A DNA stretch of 64,000 bases from Tenrec ecaudatus (lineage: Eukaryota; Chordata; Mammalia; Afrosoricida; Tenrecidae): positions 10,315,001-10,379,000 of the forward strand of contig NC_134546.1 of NCBI RefSeq assembly GCF_050624435.1, given 5' to 3'. Below, in pieces: positions 20,293 to 32,500 of the stretch. The notes below the pieces were generated by a model that saw only the letters and a program-made list of their open reading frames with translations, was not told where the DNA came from and made no database searches. Position 1 is the first letter of the stretch; each line of letters begins with the position of its first letter. The translations under genes were made by a program, and so were the position numbers.

Positions 20293-21004
20293 AGATAAGA
20301 TCATTTTAATTATGAAGAAAGTAAACTATAGCTTTAAGATCACCTGATCAAGGAATCCTAGCTCTAGCTACCTGCATGGTCTTCCTTCATGACACCAAAT
20401 TTTAGATGGAGGGAAATGGAGTTTTGGGTTCCTGTTAAACAGGATTTAAATATTAACATCTTTCTGATACAGAGGGTTATCATAAAGATGAGCTTTTTGT
20501 CATCAGTGCACTAAGGAGATCTAAATACAACTTTTTCTCCTCCTGGTTCAGAGTACTGACATCCTTTAATAGAAACGAAAAAGCAAAAGTATCCTTTCCA
20601 TTAGCCATTGACAAAACTAAGATGCAAAGTACTTGAACCGAAAAACACCTAATGAATTAAAATGTCTAAATTCCTAAATTTTCCAAACTTGAATTAGATC
20701 AAAAATGACCCCAGTGTCCCCCCAGCTGATAGGAAGAATGCAAGCACTGTGGGACGAGCATGGATCTTCTATGGTCTAGATATTCCGCAGGCAACACTTT
20801 AGCAGGACACCCCTTAGAAAAATGCCTCATCTCCTCGGCCATGAACTTAAAAGTCTCTGTGACTAAGTAGAGGCGCTTTCCCAGCTCAATGCAAACCCTC
20901 CAGTGACTTCAAATGACTATTTCTGGGAGTGGGGGCAGATTTTATACCCAAGTTTTCACTTCTGGTTTCCTACTCTCACGTAAAAAATGAACTCACAAAG
21001 GCAA
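20293..21004. other. sequence just past the predicted PELI1 3' end
   Basis: Repeat-free and AT-rich like the 3' UTR. It would belong to the terminal exon if the ATTAAA hexamers near 20569 or 20312 (minus) are used. Confidence 0.4.
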
Positions 21005-21024
21005 GCATCTATTTTGAAAAGTAT

Positions 21025-21030
21025 TTTACT
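21025..21030 (-). terminator. distal AGTAAA poly(A) signal candidate
   Basis: A one-base variant hexamer on the minus strand, followed within 25-40 nt by U- and GU-rich sequence (TTTGTGAGTTCATTTTTT). It lies where repeat-free sequence ends, about 1.9 kb past the stop. Confidence 0.4.
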
Positions 21031-21845
21031 TAGTTTGAATAAATTAATTGCAAATAAAAATTAGCTACAATATATAGCCTGAATAGAAATGATTAGAACA
21101 AACACAACACAGGACTGGATTTCCTTGCATTAGTCACGGGTATGTGACAGCCTGGAAAATCTCAAAATCAAGGCTCTTTCTTAGAAAAAGGGGGTAACAG
21201 CAGTTACTGATACATAACAACTAGTAAACTTATAATACAAGTTTCCTGACATGCATTTCCTGAGTGAACCCAAATGATCATTTTTAAGAACAAGAAAAAT
21301 GTTGACAGCGGAAGTAAAATAAAATAGCTCATGGCTTCTAAGCAACAAAGGCTTGCTTCTTTTTTCTTAAAACCAAAAGAAAATTCAGAACATCATTATG
21401 ACAGGTTAAATTAAAGCTATGCTATCACATACAGAAATGTGCTACCGTCAGTGAAGTATTCTACAACCTTTCGAACTAAAGGAAAACAGGATTTAAAAAA
21501 TGACTGTCTAATCTAAAAATCTACCAACTTCTGTAAGTGTCACAATAGGGCTTGATGTAGTGCAACTGTCTATAGTTTCTTTGTGGTGCATTAAAAAAAA
21601 AGGTGGGGAGGAGAGAAGAGGGGAAAGGGAGTGTTGGCAAGAGACTGCGTTTTTGCTTTTGCAAGCAAAGAATTCATTGAAATTAGAGAATAAACAGACA
21701 ATGCAAGCACGTCCCTCCTCTCTGCTGTTCCTGGTGCTCACCTGGCAGCCCAGTGTTCAACTGAGTCTCACGATGGTTACTCTCCTTGGGATTCACACCC
21801 ACTGTTGAAGCTGGTCTGCTGGATTTAAAAAACAACCCAAAAAGT

Positions 21846-21866
21846 GGGGGAGGGGGTGGGGCGGGG
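21846..21866 (+). repeat. G-quadruplex motif opposite the PELI1 3' UTR
   Basis: Four runs of four to five G separated by single bases, on the plus strand (the template for PELI1). The mRNA carries the C-rich complement. The pattern meets the usual short-loop quadruplex rule. Confidence 0.8.
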
Positions 21867-22802
21867 ACAGGCACTGTTGTCACTCAACCCTTTCTCTTCT
21901 CTAGATTTCCTAAGGCCTGGATAAAGCCAGATATAGAAAAATTAATTAAGCATTTCTTTTTCTAAAAGCAAATCAAGTCACACTCCTTTCAAGTGTTAAT
22001 TTATGCTTTTTCTCAAGGGAATGGGTTTTTCTTTTTCTTTTCTAGAAACAGTGAACAGATGAACCACAGTTTATATCTAAAAAATAAACTTGCCAAATGT
22101 TGCTGATACTAAAAAGAGGTTAGTAATCATGGGAGAAAAATAGATAATCTAGATTAAATTGCATATTCAAAGGAGCATATAAAATGTTTCTTAGCATTAA
22201 GTTTTTGTTATAGTACTACACTCAAGAGAAACATTAAGGAGAAAAAAATATATCTTTCCTGATTATCTTCATGTGGTTAAAAGCAAACACATCTTACACA
22301 ATGGTAACTAATAGGAATTTGGTATACAAACGTATCTTGCCTACCAAATCCCATGTTTAGATGAGGTGGTGGTGGGGAGAGGCTCGCGTGTCCTTCCATC
22401 CTAACCTGGCAAACTCTGGCACTGTGCTCGCTAAACTACCGGTCACATCCAGGATGTGGCCCCGTCACTGTCATGCTACTCTGACGACGCTCTAAGGTAT
22501 TTTCTATAATAAAGATAAATAGAGGGGGGGGGAGTTAATATACAGGTTGTATTTTACAATGCTTGCGACACACTGTAAACTAACAGAGTGTGAACCAACA
22601 GTACCCTTGGCCTATACAAAACAAGTTCTCAACACTGAGGATGGGATGGGGTGATTTAAAAACACTAACACAAAGGCATCAAATTAGACTTTTTTTTTTT
22701 TCTCCTTAAAATATATTTTCGGAACTCAGGATTCAGAAGTCTGATACTTTCAGAAACCCTTCTGCTTGAGTTTCCCAGATTTTTGCTCAGAAATGGCTAC
22801 TA

Positions 22803-22808
22803 TTTATT
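22803..22808 (-). terminator. proximal AATAAA poly(A) signal candidate
   Basis: A canonical AATAAA on the minus strand, about 131 nt downstream of the PELI1 stop. It could give a short 3' UTR isoform. Only the hexamer is seen; use is unproven. Confidence 0.35.
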
Positions 22809-22938
22809 ACAAATGTTTAGAAAAATTCTTCATCTTAATGCAAATGATGAGAGCAGAGAAACGGTGATGGGGACAGAGGGTTGGAAATCCCCAATCTCTT
22901 AGCTTATAAATTTGTAATGCAGTCCTGGAGGGCAACTG

Positions 22939-23505
22939 TTAGTCTAGAGGTCCTTGGAAAATAAGTCTGATGTAGCCTTGTTCACCAGCCAACTGATGTG
23001 CACAGAAGGGGCAGGCTGCGTGGAAAGTGTGAGTACCATGAGGCAGCGGGATCTGGGACCAGTAGGCAGTTGTCTTTTCTGAACACACATGCCCACACGG
23101 GCTGAACGCGTGGGTTGGAGGGCCAGCATCCACATAAAATCCCGCTTCACATCCAAGCCACAGAGGGACGTAAGGACCCACGGACCTACACATAGGGCAT
23201 TCCCGATCTTTTCCGTCCCGCTCTTCCTTGTTTCCCCAGTTGTGGTAGCCGTGGACATGGCCACAGTTTAGATAGACCCATGGTTGCTTTTCGTCTACGA
23301 CATCTTTCCTCTTCATACTAGGAAATGCTAGTGTGTTGAAGCCGACAGGGCACTGGGGTCGGGCTGCATTGATTTCTTGTCTTAAAGCTTCTAAGTGCTT
23401 CACGGTGGGCGTGTGGGACAGGCCTTCCGCAGTGCGCCACAGCAACGTGGCCCCACAGAGGTCTATCAGTGAGCCATCTTGTAACTGATTGGTTTCAATT
23501 TCCAC
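22939..23505 (-). CDS. PELI1: PELI1 exon 7: RING-like domain and stop codon (residues 231-418)
   Basis: The acceptor CTCCTTTAG precedes 23505; the first codon is GTG (Val231), an internal residue and not a start. The exon finishes the FHA-like domain and encodes the whole C-terminal RING-like E3 module. Putative zinc ligands lie in CGHVHGYH (from residue 311), CPMC (Cys333 and Cys336, the pair usually mutated to make ligase-dead Pellino 1), CGHVCS (from 367) and CPFC (from 395). It ends YIRLIFQGPLD, with a TAA stop at 22941-22939. A run of 17 C on the transcript strand ends 13 nt before the splice acceptor. Confidence 0.98.
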   Translation of the reverse strand: MEIETNQLQDGSLIDLCGATLLWRTAEGLSHTPTVKHLEALRQEINAARPQCPVGFNTLAFPSMKRKDVVDEKQPWVYLNCGHVHGYHNWGNKEERDGKDRECPMCRSVGPYVPLWLGCEAGFYVDAGPPTHAFSPCGHVCSEKTTAYWSQIPLPHGTHTFHAACPFCAHQLAGEQGYIRLIFQGPLD

Positions 23506-26500
23506 CTAAAGGAGAAAAGGGGGGGGGGGGGGGGGAAGAAACACTAGTGTGTAGATGTTTTGCATAATGGCTGTGGTCTTAAATGCTGCTTCTACAAGAG
23601 ACTGGGTCTATGACTGCAATTACCATATATATGCGAGTGTAAGCTGAGTTTTCCAGCACACTTTTTAATGCAGTTTTTGTGGTAAAATTAGGTGCCTAGG
23701 CTGATATTTGAGTTGGCTTATACTTGAGTTTCTATGGTAAATATTTGAGAAACTCTTGACGGCCGCCATGAGAAAGTTAAGTCTAAGACAGAATATGATG
23801 CGTGGTCACTTACCTCTTTTCAGTCTTTTGGTAAAGATAGGTTTATGATGAACATATCTGGCTAGACAGTAATTTTAGTATTTTCAACTGGGTTAAGTAT
23901 CATGGCTAATGATATATAAACACAGATAGTGCTGCTTAATTTAGGGAAGCTTAGGTTTTAAACAGAAATGTGACAGAGAAACTTTTAAGTGTCTCAATTG
24001 AAAAACAAACTACCGTATACACTCAAATATAAGCCAACCCGAGTATAAGCCGAGGTACCTAATTATTACCTGGGAAACAAAAAACCGATTGACTTGAGTA
24101 TAAGCCTAGGGTGGGAATCGCAGGATGTGAATTAACACGGAGACCAGAGGGGAGAGACGGAGCGCAGCCACAGGCACATCCTTACCAGTTCAGCTGCCGG
24201 CATAAGTGAATCACTACGGGTGCTTCTGCGAATTGGAGCTGTCCCCGTCATAGGACGGCTCTGATTGGTTAGATGTGAGTAAACAAACATTCGAAGCCCT
24301 GCAGTGTCAGCGGGGTGGAGGAACGGCAATAACCCGCGAGATGTTACACCTCGCTGGGGTACCACTGACCCGTGTATAAGCCGAACCCCAGGTTTTTCAG
24401 CACAAAAAATGTGCTGAAAAACTCAGCTTATACACGAGTATATACAGTACATTCTCTTTTAGAACAGTGCTTGACGCGAGACTCGTCCTGGCTCAGCAAT
24501 CTACATGAGAGCAGATATACCCCAGTCCTTACCATTTTCCCCCGCTGCTGAGCAGACCTGGTTTCCCTCAGGCTGAACACATTGCCGCACACTGATATTT
24601 CTCTCCAGATTCCAGGCTTGGAGTCTTCCGTGAACCCATTGCGGGGATGCATCACAAGGACTCCGTTGGTGGTCAAGCCATCCATCTGCCCATCTGAGGT
24701 CTTCCATTTGGCTGCCTTCTCCTAGGAGGAGCAAGAGTGAGTGGTAAACTCTCATTTACTTGAAAGCATGAGCTGGTACCAAATAATGCAGCAGGTAGGA
24801 CCAAAGCTTCTTACCCCGAGGAAGATATTTTTTGAGGAGTCAAACCCTGCGGCATAAATCCGTGCGGTAAAGGGGGGATTCCGTTCACATATGATCCGAC
24901 AAGCAAACCTTGATATCGTGCTCTGCACCGACTGTGTGTCGGAGTTACTTTGACTTCCGGGCACTGTGTCAGTTACTACAAAATCGATGGGACTTTCAGT
25001 CGACCGACCAATCTAAGGGGAAAAAAAAAGAAACGGCTAGAAAACCTAGTCAGCGGTCACAGTGGAAGATAGGTTCATGAAAGGCATGAAGAAGTGGGAA
25101 CAGGGGCCTCTGAAATTTCTAGAGCTCAAGTTTGTCAGACTTAACTCTAAGGGCATCCCCCTGTCAGCCTCTCATGGAACAATGAACTTAAGAACTTAAT
25201 TTTAGCCCTTGTAGATAGAAATACTTTTACTCTATCCTCCTCTATCAGAGCATACTCATCACCACCGGTGAGCCGATTCTGACCCACAGCAACTCTACAG
25301 GACAGGGTGGGATAGCCCTGCTGAGTTTCCAGGACTGTATCTCCTTATTGGGAGTAGAAAGCTGCATCTTCCTCCTTTCACCCTTGCCTGCTGGCTTTGA
25401 ACTGTTGAACTTGAGGTTAGCAGCCCCATGTGTACACTACTACACCACCAGGGCTCCTACAGAAGATACTGGACATACTGATGTTGGAGACTCCAGATCA
25501 GTCCACTGTGAACAGCAATTATGGTACTCTGAAATACAGCAATTCTCAGGTGCTACAGAAGTATACTAAACTGCGGGTCCTCCAGTAGCCCGGCCAAGTC
25601 TTCCATACATGTCTCTGATGTTCCTCTCTGTCTTGCCAGGCTGCCACCTCCACTTCTTGCTGCTAGTGTCTCAAGGAGTTCAACCCCTTCTACCTAGCTC
25701 CTCTGATTCTGCCAGGGTTATGAGACAATGACGACACAGTAACTCACTTGAACCCCAAACCAAGCTCACTGCCATCAAACGGACCCTGACTCACAGCAGC
25801 CCAACAGGTCCCTGTGGGTTTGCGAGCCAGGCTGGAACTCTTCAGAAGTAGCTGAGAGTTTCGAATTGCTGATCCTTGTGGTTAGCAGCCCAACGCTGAA
25901 CTACTCCACCACCATGGGTCCTTAGCAAGAGAGCCCAAGGCTCTCTCCAGGGAGCACAGAGTCCCAGGGTGTGGGTACTTAGGTTCGGTGTTTTTATTTC
26001 CTTCCTAGTTCTTGACCATATCTCAGAGCAACAAGGCTCTCAGGTAAGATGTCTTTAATTTTTTAAATGTTCTCACTGCCACGAAGTTGATTCAACACCA
26101 TCAAATTAAAATACATTTTTCAGGGGGAGCAGCTAGTAAGTAGGCCCTTGGTGGCAGATGGATTACACAATGGCTTGGTAACCACAATGAGGTCAGCAGT
26201 TTGAAACCACCAACAGATCTGAGGGAAGAAAGACGGGCTTTGTACTCAAAGGAAGCGTTCCTGTCTCAGACACTCACAGGGGCAGATCTACCCTGTCTTA
26301 GAGAACCACGCTGAGTCAAAATCGACCAGATGGCAGTGGTAGTTAGTAAGTGAAAGCATGACCTTTGAAAAGCTGCTAGCAGAAAAGAACAAAGAAACCA
26401 GGGAATGGCTGACACAGGGTCAAAGGTTTAAAGCACCCATTTCAAAGTGCTCTTATCATGTCGCATCCTCCTTGTAGGCACTGAGACAAAACAATGGCCC

Positions 26501-29500
26501 TCCTTGAAAGGGGACCGCCACCAGCCACTGTTCTGCTCTCCTAGTTGGGCTTCAAGAGGTCCTCTGCCAGCATGCTTTGAGATAAAATTCTTCACAGGCT
26601 TCTTCCCATCAAGAACAATGTCTTTATTTACTTTAGATAGTTGCAGGTGGAAAATGGCTGGTTATCAAAGGTAACTAGACTGCAGGTTCCTTATTTTTAG
26701 TTTAATTATATCCAAAGGAAATGGTCTCTAATCTTTGAGTCATGTAAAAAAATTCATAAAAGGTGTGTTTAGAGATCAACATTCGGAACCAAGGAGAGGA
26801 ATTCAAAACAGGCAAGGATTTGGAAGGGAGATTGGTGCCATTTGATCTGGGCCTTAGAGGAGGTGATTTAAGCCATTAAAGTAGTATTGATAAGAGCAGG
26901 TGAGACCAATGAAATCTTAAATTAGAAGAAGAAAAACACTTGAAGATTGTGCTCAGGTGCCAAGAAACGAATGCGTTTAGTCCGATAGACTCTAGTGCCT
27001 CTTCCTTCTATTAGTTGTGATAGCTCTTATCACAGGACATGTGGAGCCCTGGTGCCATAGTGATTACATATGTCTTGGTCTGCTGACTGCAAGATCACTA
27101 GTTCAGAACCACCAGCCGCTCCTTGGGAGAAAGATGGGCTTTAAGCTCCTGTAAGGGTTACAGTCTCGGAAACTCACAGGGCAGGTCTGCCCTATGAGGT
27201 CACCAGAATGGTCTTAGTGGCAGTGGGTTTGGTTTGGGATCACCAGACATAAACACACATCATTCCTCACCTCCATGAACACCTTTGGTGCTTCCCCACA
27301 GCATATACATACTTCACGTACTCATCAATATAGTCTAATTGTCTTCTATTTCTAACTACATAAAAAGTATATTCCAGCTACAAGTAGCTTATTCGTCAAT
27401 CTTTCTCTTTGCCATTTCATGGCTTTAAAAAAATCATTTTATTGGGGCCTTTTACATCTCTTTATCATAATCCATACATAAATCCATTCTGTCAAACACA
27501 CTTGTACATATGTTGTCATCATCTTTTTCAAACAATTTTCTTTCTACTTGAGGCCTGGCATTAGCTCATTCCACCCACCCCCCTCCCCTATGTCCCCTTG
27601 ATGATTTATAAATCCTTTGTGGGGCGAGAATGCTGTTTCACTCACTGGAGCAGCAAAACCCCACGTAACCTTCAAGGTCCAGATACAAAGGTCCTACTAT
27701 AAAGTCCTTTCTTCACTCTTTTCCTACCCAATCAGATGTGTGCACTTCCTTCAGGCTGCCAGTAGTGTCTCAGCATGTAACCAACGTATAGACTCCCTTA
27801 CTTACATCATACTACTATGCAGGATAGAGCAAGTTCGATACTGGTTGGACTGAACAATAACGGCTTACTTTAGAAGTCTGCTAATCCTAGAATGTTTACA
27901 AAAGCAGCTCCTCCAGGATTAGTTTTAACTTTTTTTTTAAGGCAAATGTTTGCATGTTTACATAGGTGTACTGACTGAAATACAAGCTGTTTATGATGTT
28001 GGGAAAAGCTTTGTACTACTCAATGAAAAGGAGGAAACAAAAACTGCAACTTATTTACCCCAAACCACCAACCCACCGCCATCCAGCTGATTTCAACGTA
28101 TAGGGCTTTATATAGGGTTCCTGGGGCTGTAAATCTGTATCGGAGCAGGCAGCGTCATCTTTCTCCCTCCGAGTGGCTGGTGGGTTTGAACCACTGATCT
28201 TGTCATTACCAGTCCACTGTGTCCCTGACAGCACCACCAGGGCTCCTTACAACAACATACTCAAAAACCTCCATAGAATGGTGAAGACTCTGGTCCACAA
28301 CACAGTATGCTTATTTAGTTAACTTTGTCCTTAACAAACTGTATTCTTTAACTCTCCGGATTTCAGTAATTTTGTTTAAAAAAAAAAAAAAAAGCCAGGA
28401 TTTACATCGACTAATACAAGGAAGCTTCAGCAAATTTGTAGAAAAAATGGAACTAAAGATAATGGAAGTTTCCCATATACTTAAGGCCTCTCATGCAAGG
28501 CCCTTTTGGACTCTGAAATTCTAGTCTAGGATCAAATATCTAGGTAGCATCTTGAGTCCAAAAATATGAGGCACATTTGTTTTAATTGACTTTCAGTAAA
28601 ACAGATTGTAGAAAATCATGCTAAAACCTCATGGTGATGGCTTTGGTCAGATACAAAAGAGCACTGTCATGATACAAACCTGCATCTCACTATGTGCAGT
28701 ATCTTTTTGGCAAAGGGAAGGAAACCATTAACATCTCGTCCTTGAACACTACCCACAGAGACACCACCTAAAAGACACCCAGTATTCCATGAAAAGGGAT
28801 GAGGGAGGACGTGAGTGACTCCAAAGAGAGATCTTGCTATTGACTGTAATTAATGACTTTTCCAGACCCGTTCTCCTTTATTTAATCTTACAAAGACAAA
28901 TGAAAAAATCTTCGGGCCAATAATTAAAAGAGAAAGCAACGTTAGCTGGTACTTCTTATCTTACGTGTTTGTTTTTTAAAAGCCCAAGGGTTTATACCAA
29001 GCCCTGTATTAAAGGAGAAGAGACGTGAATTTTGTTTATCTCCTTGGGCTTACCAGTTTATAAAAATTCTAGTACAAAGAAGTAAAAGAAAACAAACTGC
29101 TAGTTTTGAAATACATTTTCTGCTGAGAAACAAGTGTGACTTCATATATACAAGGGGGTACCCCCACAAAAATCAGAATATTTTTTCAAAACTATGTATT
29201 TAAATTTTAACAAAATAACCTTACCACCTTCCAAGTACTCTCCAATATATGTAAGACATTTGTCAAATCTGTGATTCCATTCTTGGAAACATTTTTCAAA
29301 CTATCTATTTAGGATGGCTACAGCCCATTTTTTCCTTCACCTCTTCTATGCCACCAAACTGCTGCCCTTTCTTTCCCTTTTCATTCGGAAACAAAAAGAA
29401 TTCCCATGGAGCAAGGTCAGGAGAGTAAAGTGTGTGGGGCAAGAAAGGCATGTTTTGTTTTTTTCCAAACACTGGCATACTGAGATGGCTGCATGAGCAG

Positions 29501-32500
29501 GTGCATTGTCTCAGTGGCAAAACCAGTCCCCCATCTGCCACAAACCAGGCAGGCAACCTTTTCAGAACCTCTAAATAGAAAACTTGATTAACCATCTGAC
29601 CTGGTGGAAAAAACTCCAAATGCACTATCCTCACATTCAAAAAAATCCCCCCAAACAAAACAAATGAGTATCGTCTTGATCTTAGATTTCACTTGACAAG
29701 TTTTTTGGGGGCAAGGTGACAATGGCTTTCAGGGTCGTAAGAATAGCACCATGTTTGTTACCAGTAATGACCTTGGAAAAACTCTACAGTGACCCTTCTC
29801 ATTCCCAAATGTTCCGTTAAAATTCGCTGAACCCAGCTCCAAGATAACTTCCCCATCGATTCAATGTTCTATCCTGGGTCTTCGAGCACAAGTGCACGGA
29901 TTTTGTCAACATTTTCATCCGTTTGGGAAGTTGAGAGAGTCCAGAATTGATGACAGACCTTTTTTGAAACAAGAAAACCACTCATACATTGGAATTTTTT
30001 CCATAGCACTGTCCTTGTAAGCTGTGTTCAACATCACAACAGTTTTTATGGAATTTTCCCCAAGAGGGAAACAAAATTTCATAGCTGCACCCTGTTCTCT
30101 TAAATCAGCCATCACCAAAAACGAAGTCTGAGTGAAACTGCTTTTACTAAGATTCACTGTAACCACACGAACCTTCCAGGGCGATGCCACTGGGTGCACT
30201 ACCTCAGAGTGAGTTGCTCCATGCTTGCCTTGTGGGAAAAATGTGTACTGCAAAAGCTCTGCCCAGCGACCAGCGGAGCTTTTTGCCGTTTGTTTTTGTG
30301 GGGGCACCCCTTGTGTGATATGAATATAGGTAGTCCCTGCCTTACAATGGTGATTTTGAGTTGTGACAAACCACAATTATGATGATCCATTCTTGGGGAA
30401 CAAACAATGATGCAGTAGCTAGAGCACTGATGTTCTTTTGCAAGCCAACCCTGTAAACAAGTAACAGTCACATTTATAAAGACACTGATAATAACAAGCA
30501 ATATTAATGACAACTAAAATAAAAAAAAGAAACACACAAAACAAAAAACAAAGAGGTACTTGAGAAGATTTATATCAGAAATGACTGACAGTGGAGTCAC
30601 TGGTAAAGAATTGTTGTAAGTTGGTAACTGCCTGTACAAAACCTTTGTAGAGTAGTGGTTGAGTTGGGCTGTGACAAGATTAGCAGTTTGAAACCACTAG
30701 CCGCTCTGCAGGGAAAAGATGAGGCTTTCTAATCCTGTGAAAAGTCTCAGTGTCAGAAACCCAAGGGGGAGTTCTCCCCTGTCCTACAGGGCTGCTATGG
30801 GTTATAGCAAGGACTTCATGGCCATGAGTTTGGTTTTCTGGCTTAACCTGTCGTTAGGAATTGTTTGTAATTTCTGGTGTATAAAGAGGAAGGTGGGAGT
30901 ATTGGCACAAAAGTGAAGCTATCAAAATGCACAGAACATTTCTCAGTTGCTATTTTTGGAGAACAATGCTAATATCACAGTACGCGTACTAAGTCGCAGG
31001 CACAACTAGCACCTTACGTGTCCCAACTCGTCCAATCCCATGAGCGTTCCCGAGGACGCCCCCCCAGCTTGCACGCTACAGAGGAGGAAACTGAGGGCAG
31101 AAGGGGTAGCTAATGTTCCCCTCACTGTTTGCAGAGCCCACCTCTTAACCCCGCTGCGCACGACTTTTACAGGTGGGGTTTACGAGTTAAAATAGAACAG
31201 TCCCTCATCCAACACAGCTGCAGGGTCAACGACAACAGATTTTAACTTTTATTATTATTTTAAAAGAAAAACAAAACAAAAATTTGATTTTAATACCTGA
31301 AACATATCCGTGTTGCTGTCATGAGTATATTCAACCACCACTGTCTGGGCCCGAGATAAGGTGTATGATATGCTATGCTGGTCCTTGTTGCTTATTGCCT
31401 GAGAGAGAACCGGTGAAGAGAAAAAGTGAGCACACAGGTCATTCAAGACAGAGAATCTTTTTTCTCCTCCAGAGAATCTTTTCACTTACAAAGGCGCATA
31501 TGTTTATCACAAATATGACCTAGTTAGGTATTTTCCCTCTGAAATGTAAGGTACAGATTAGTAACTCTTGCTCGACCTCATCTGTGACACAGGAGGTGAG
31601 TGAGACTGAGTGGTGTATAGAACAATCTCCTGAAGCAGGGATGGTAGGGAACATAATTTAACTTTATAGAAAAGATTATAAAACCTGGGCCTGCCTTGTA
31701 AATATTTTAAATTATAATGTAGCTATAAGAGAATTCCATGTAGGAAATGAAAAACAATAACCAGTACTCCGAAAGGGACAAATGCGAAGTCTTGCAAGGT
31801 AAGAGAAACCTAATTTTTAAAGTCATACTGAGAGTTGCACAGGTAACTAATTAGCTTCTTAACTATCTTGTGATTCTGTAGACACGTGTTTGCTGTGTGC
31901 TGGTCTTGATAAAAAAAATGTCCATAGAATGACTAAACATTAAGAAGGGAAATGAGAACAAAGCTACTAACTTCTGATGTATCCCAGACGATAAACATAG
32001 CTAAAAGGGATTTTCAGTTTTGTTTCAGATGTCTTCTATGTATGTCACTGAGTAGAGACTATCAGAGGAAAAACGTAGCCATTGCACAAGAGATGTGAAA
32101 ACTGGTTGCGTAAAAGGAAAACAGATACTAAGGCACAGGAAGTGATTGCATACAGCCAAGAGATGCAATGAAAAATGAATTTTAATCAGAACTTAGGTAT
32201 TAGAAAAATATTACTTGGTTTCAATTTGCAACTCATCTGATAAAATCTACAGCAATAGCTTTAAATTAAGAAAGGCTTTGAAAATTTCAAATATGAAAAG
32301 AAAATCAATGAACACCTGGGTACCAAACCCAGTTAGTTCTCTCAAGACTTGAAAAATATCATCTGTGTTTCTGAATTTCCTTCCTTTTTCTAAAGAAATG
32401 ACCCTTCACAGATAGACCTGAGGGGAGTTTCCACAGAACCATCCTCCCTGGGAAGCAGCAGTGATCATACTGTGCTTGTACCACATTGTAAGCACGCATG

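Larger units (their letters stand above)
21005..22938 (-). other. PELI1: PELI1 3' UTR (approximate extent)
   Basis: After the TAA, about 1.9 kb of AT-rich sequence shows no recognisable SINE or LINE, unlike everything around it. That fits a conserved terminal exon. The far end is set by a variant poly(A) hexamer AGTAAA (21030-21025, minus) followed by a GU/U-rich stretch around 20990-21004. An earlier canonical AATAAA lies 131 nt after the stop. Other ATTAAA hexamers further on (about 20569 and 20312) could extend it. The length agrees with what is usual for mammalian PELI1; the exact end is inferred. Confidence 0.6.

Noticed and set aside
1-21000. exons of a neighbouring gene such as VPS54
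   Set aside because: Expected by human synthetic order in this direction, but no conserved protein stretch with splice sites was found.
22944-23264. 106-codon minus-strand frame overlapping exon 7
   Set aside because: It is an out-of-frame shadow of the PELI1 RING-coding exon; the real frame carries all zinc-ligand motifs.
23505-23505. GTG at the beginning of exon 7 as a start codon
   Set aside because: It is preceded by a splice acceptor and continues exon 6 in frame as Val231.
29305-30376. a domesticated mariner transposase gene
   Set aside because: Frames are broken by shifts and stops, and the first catalytic Asp region is not recognisable.
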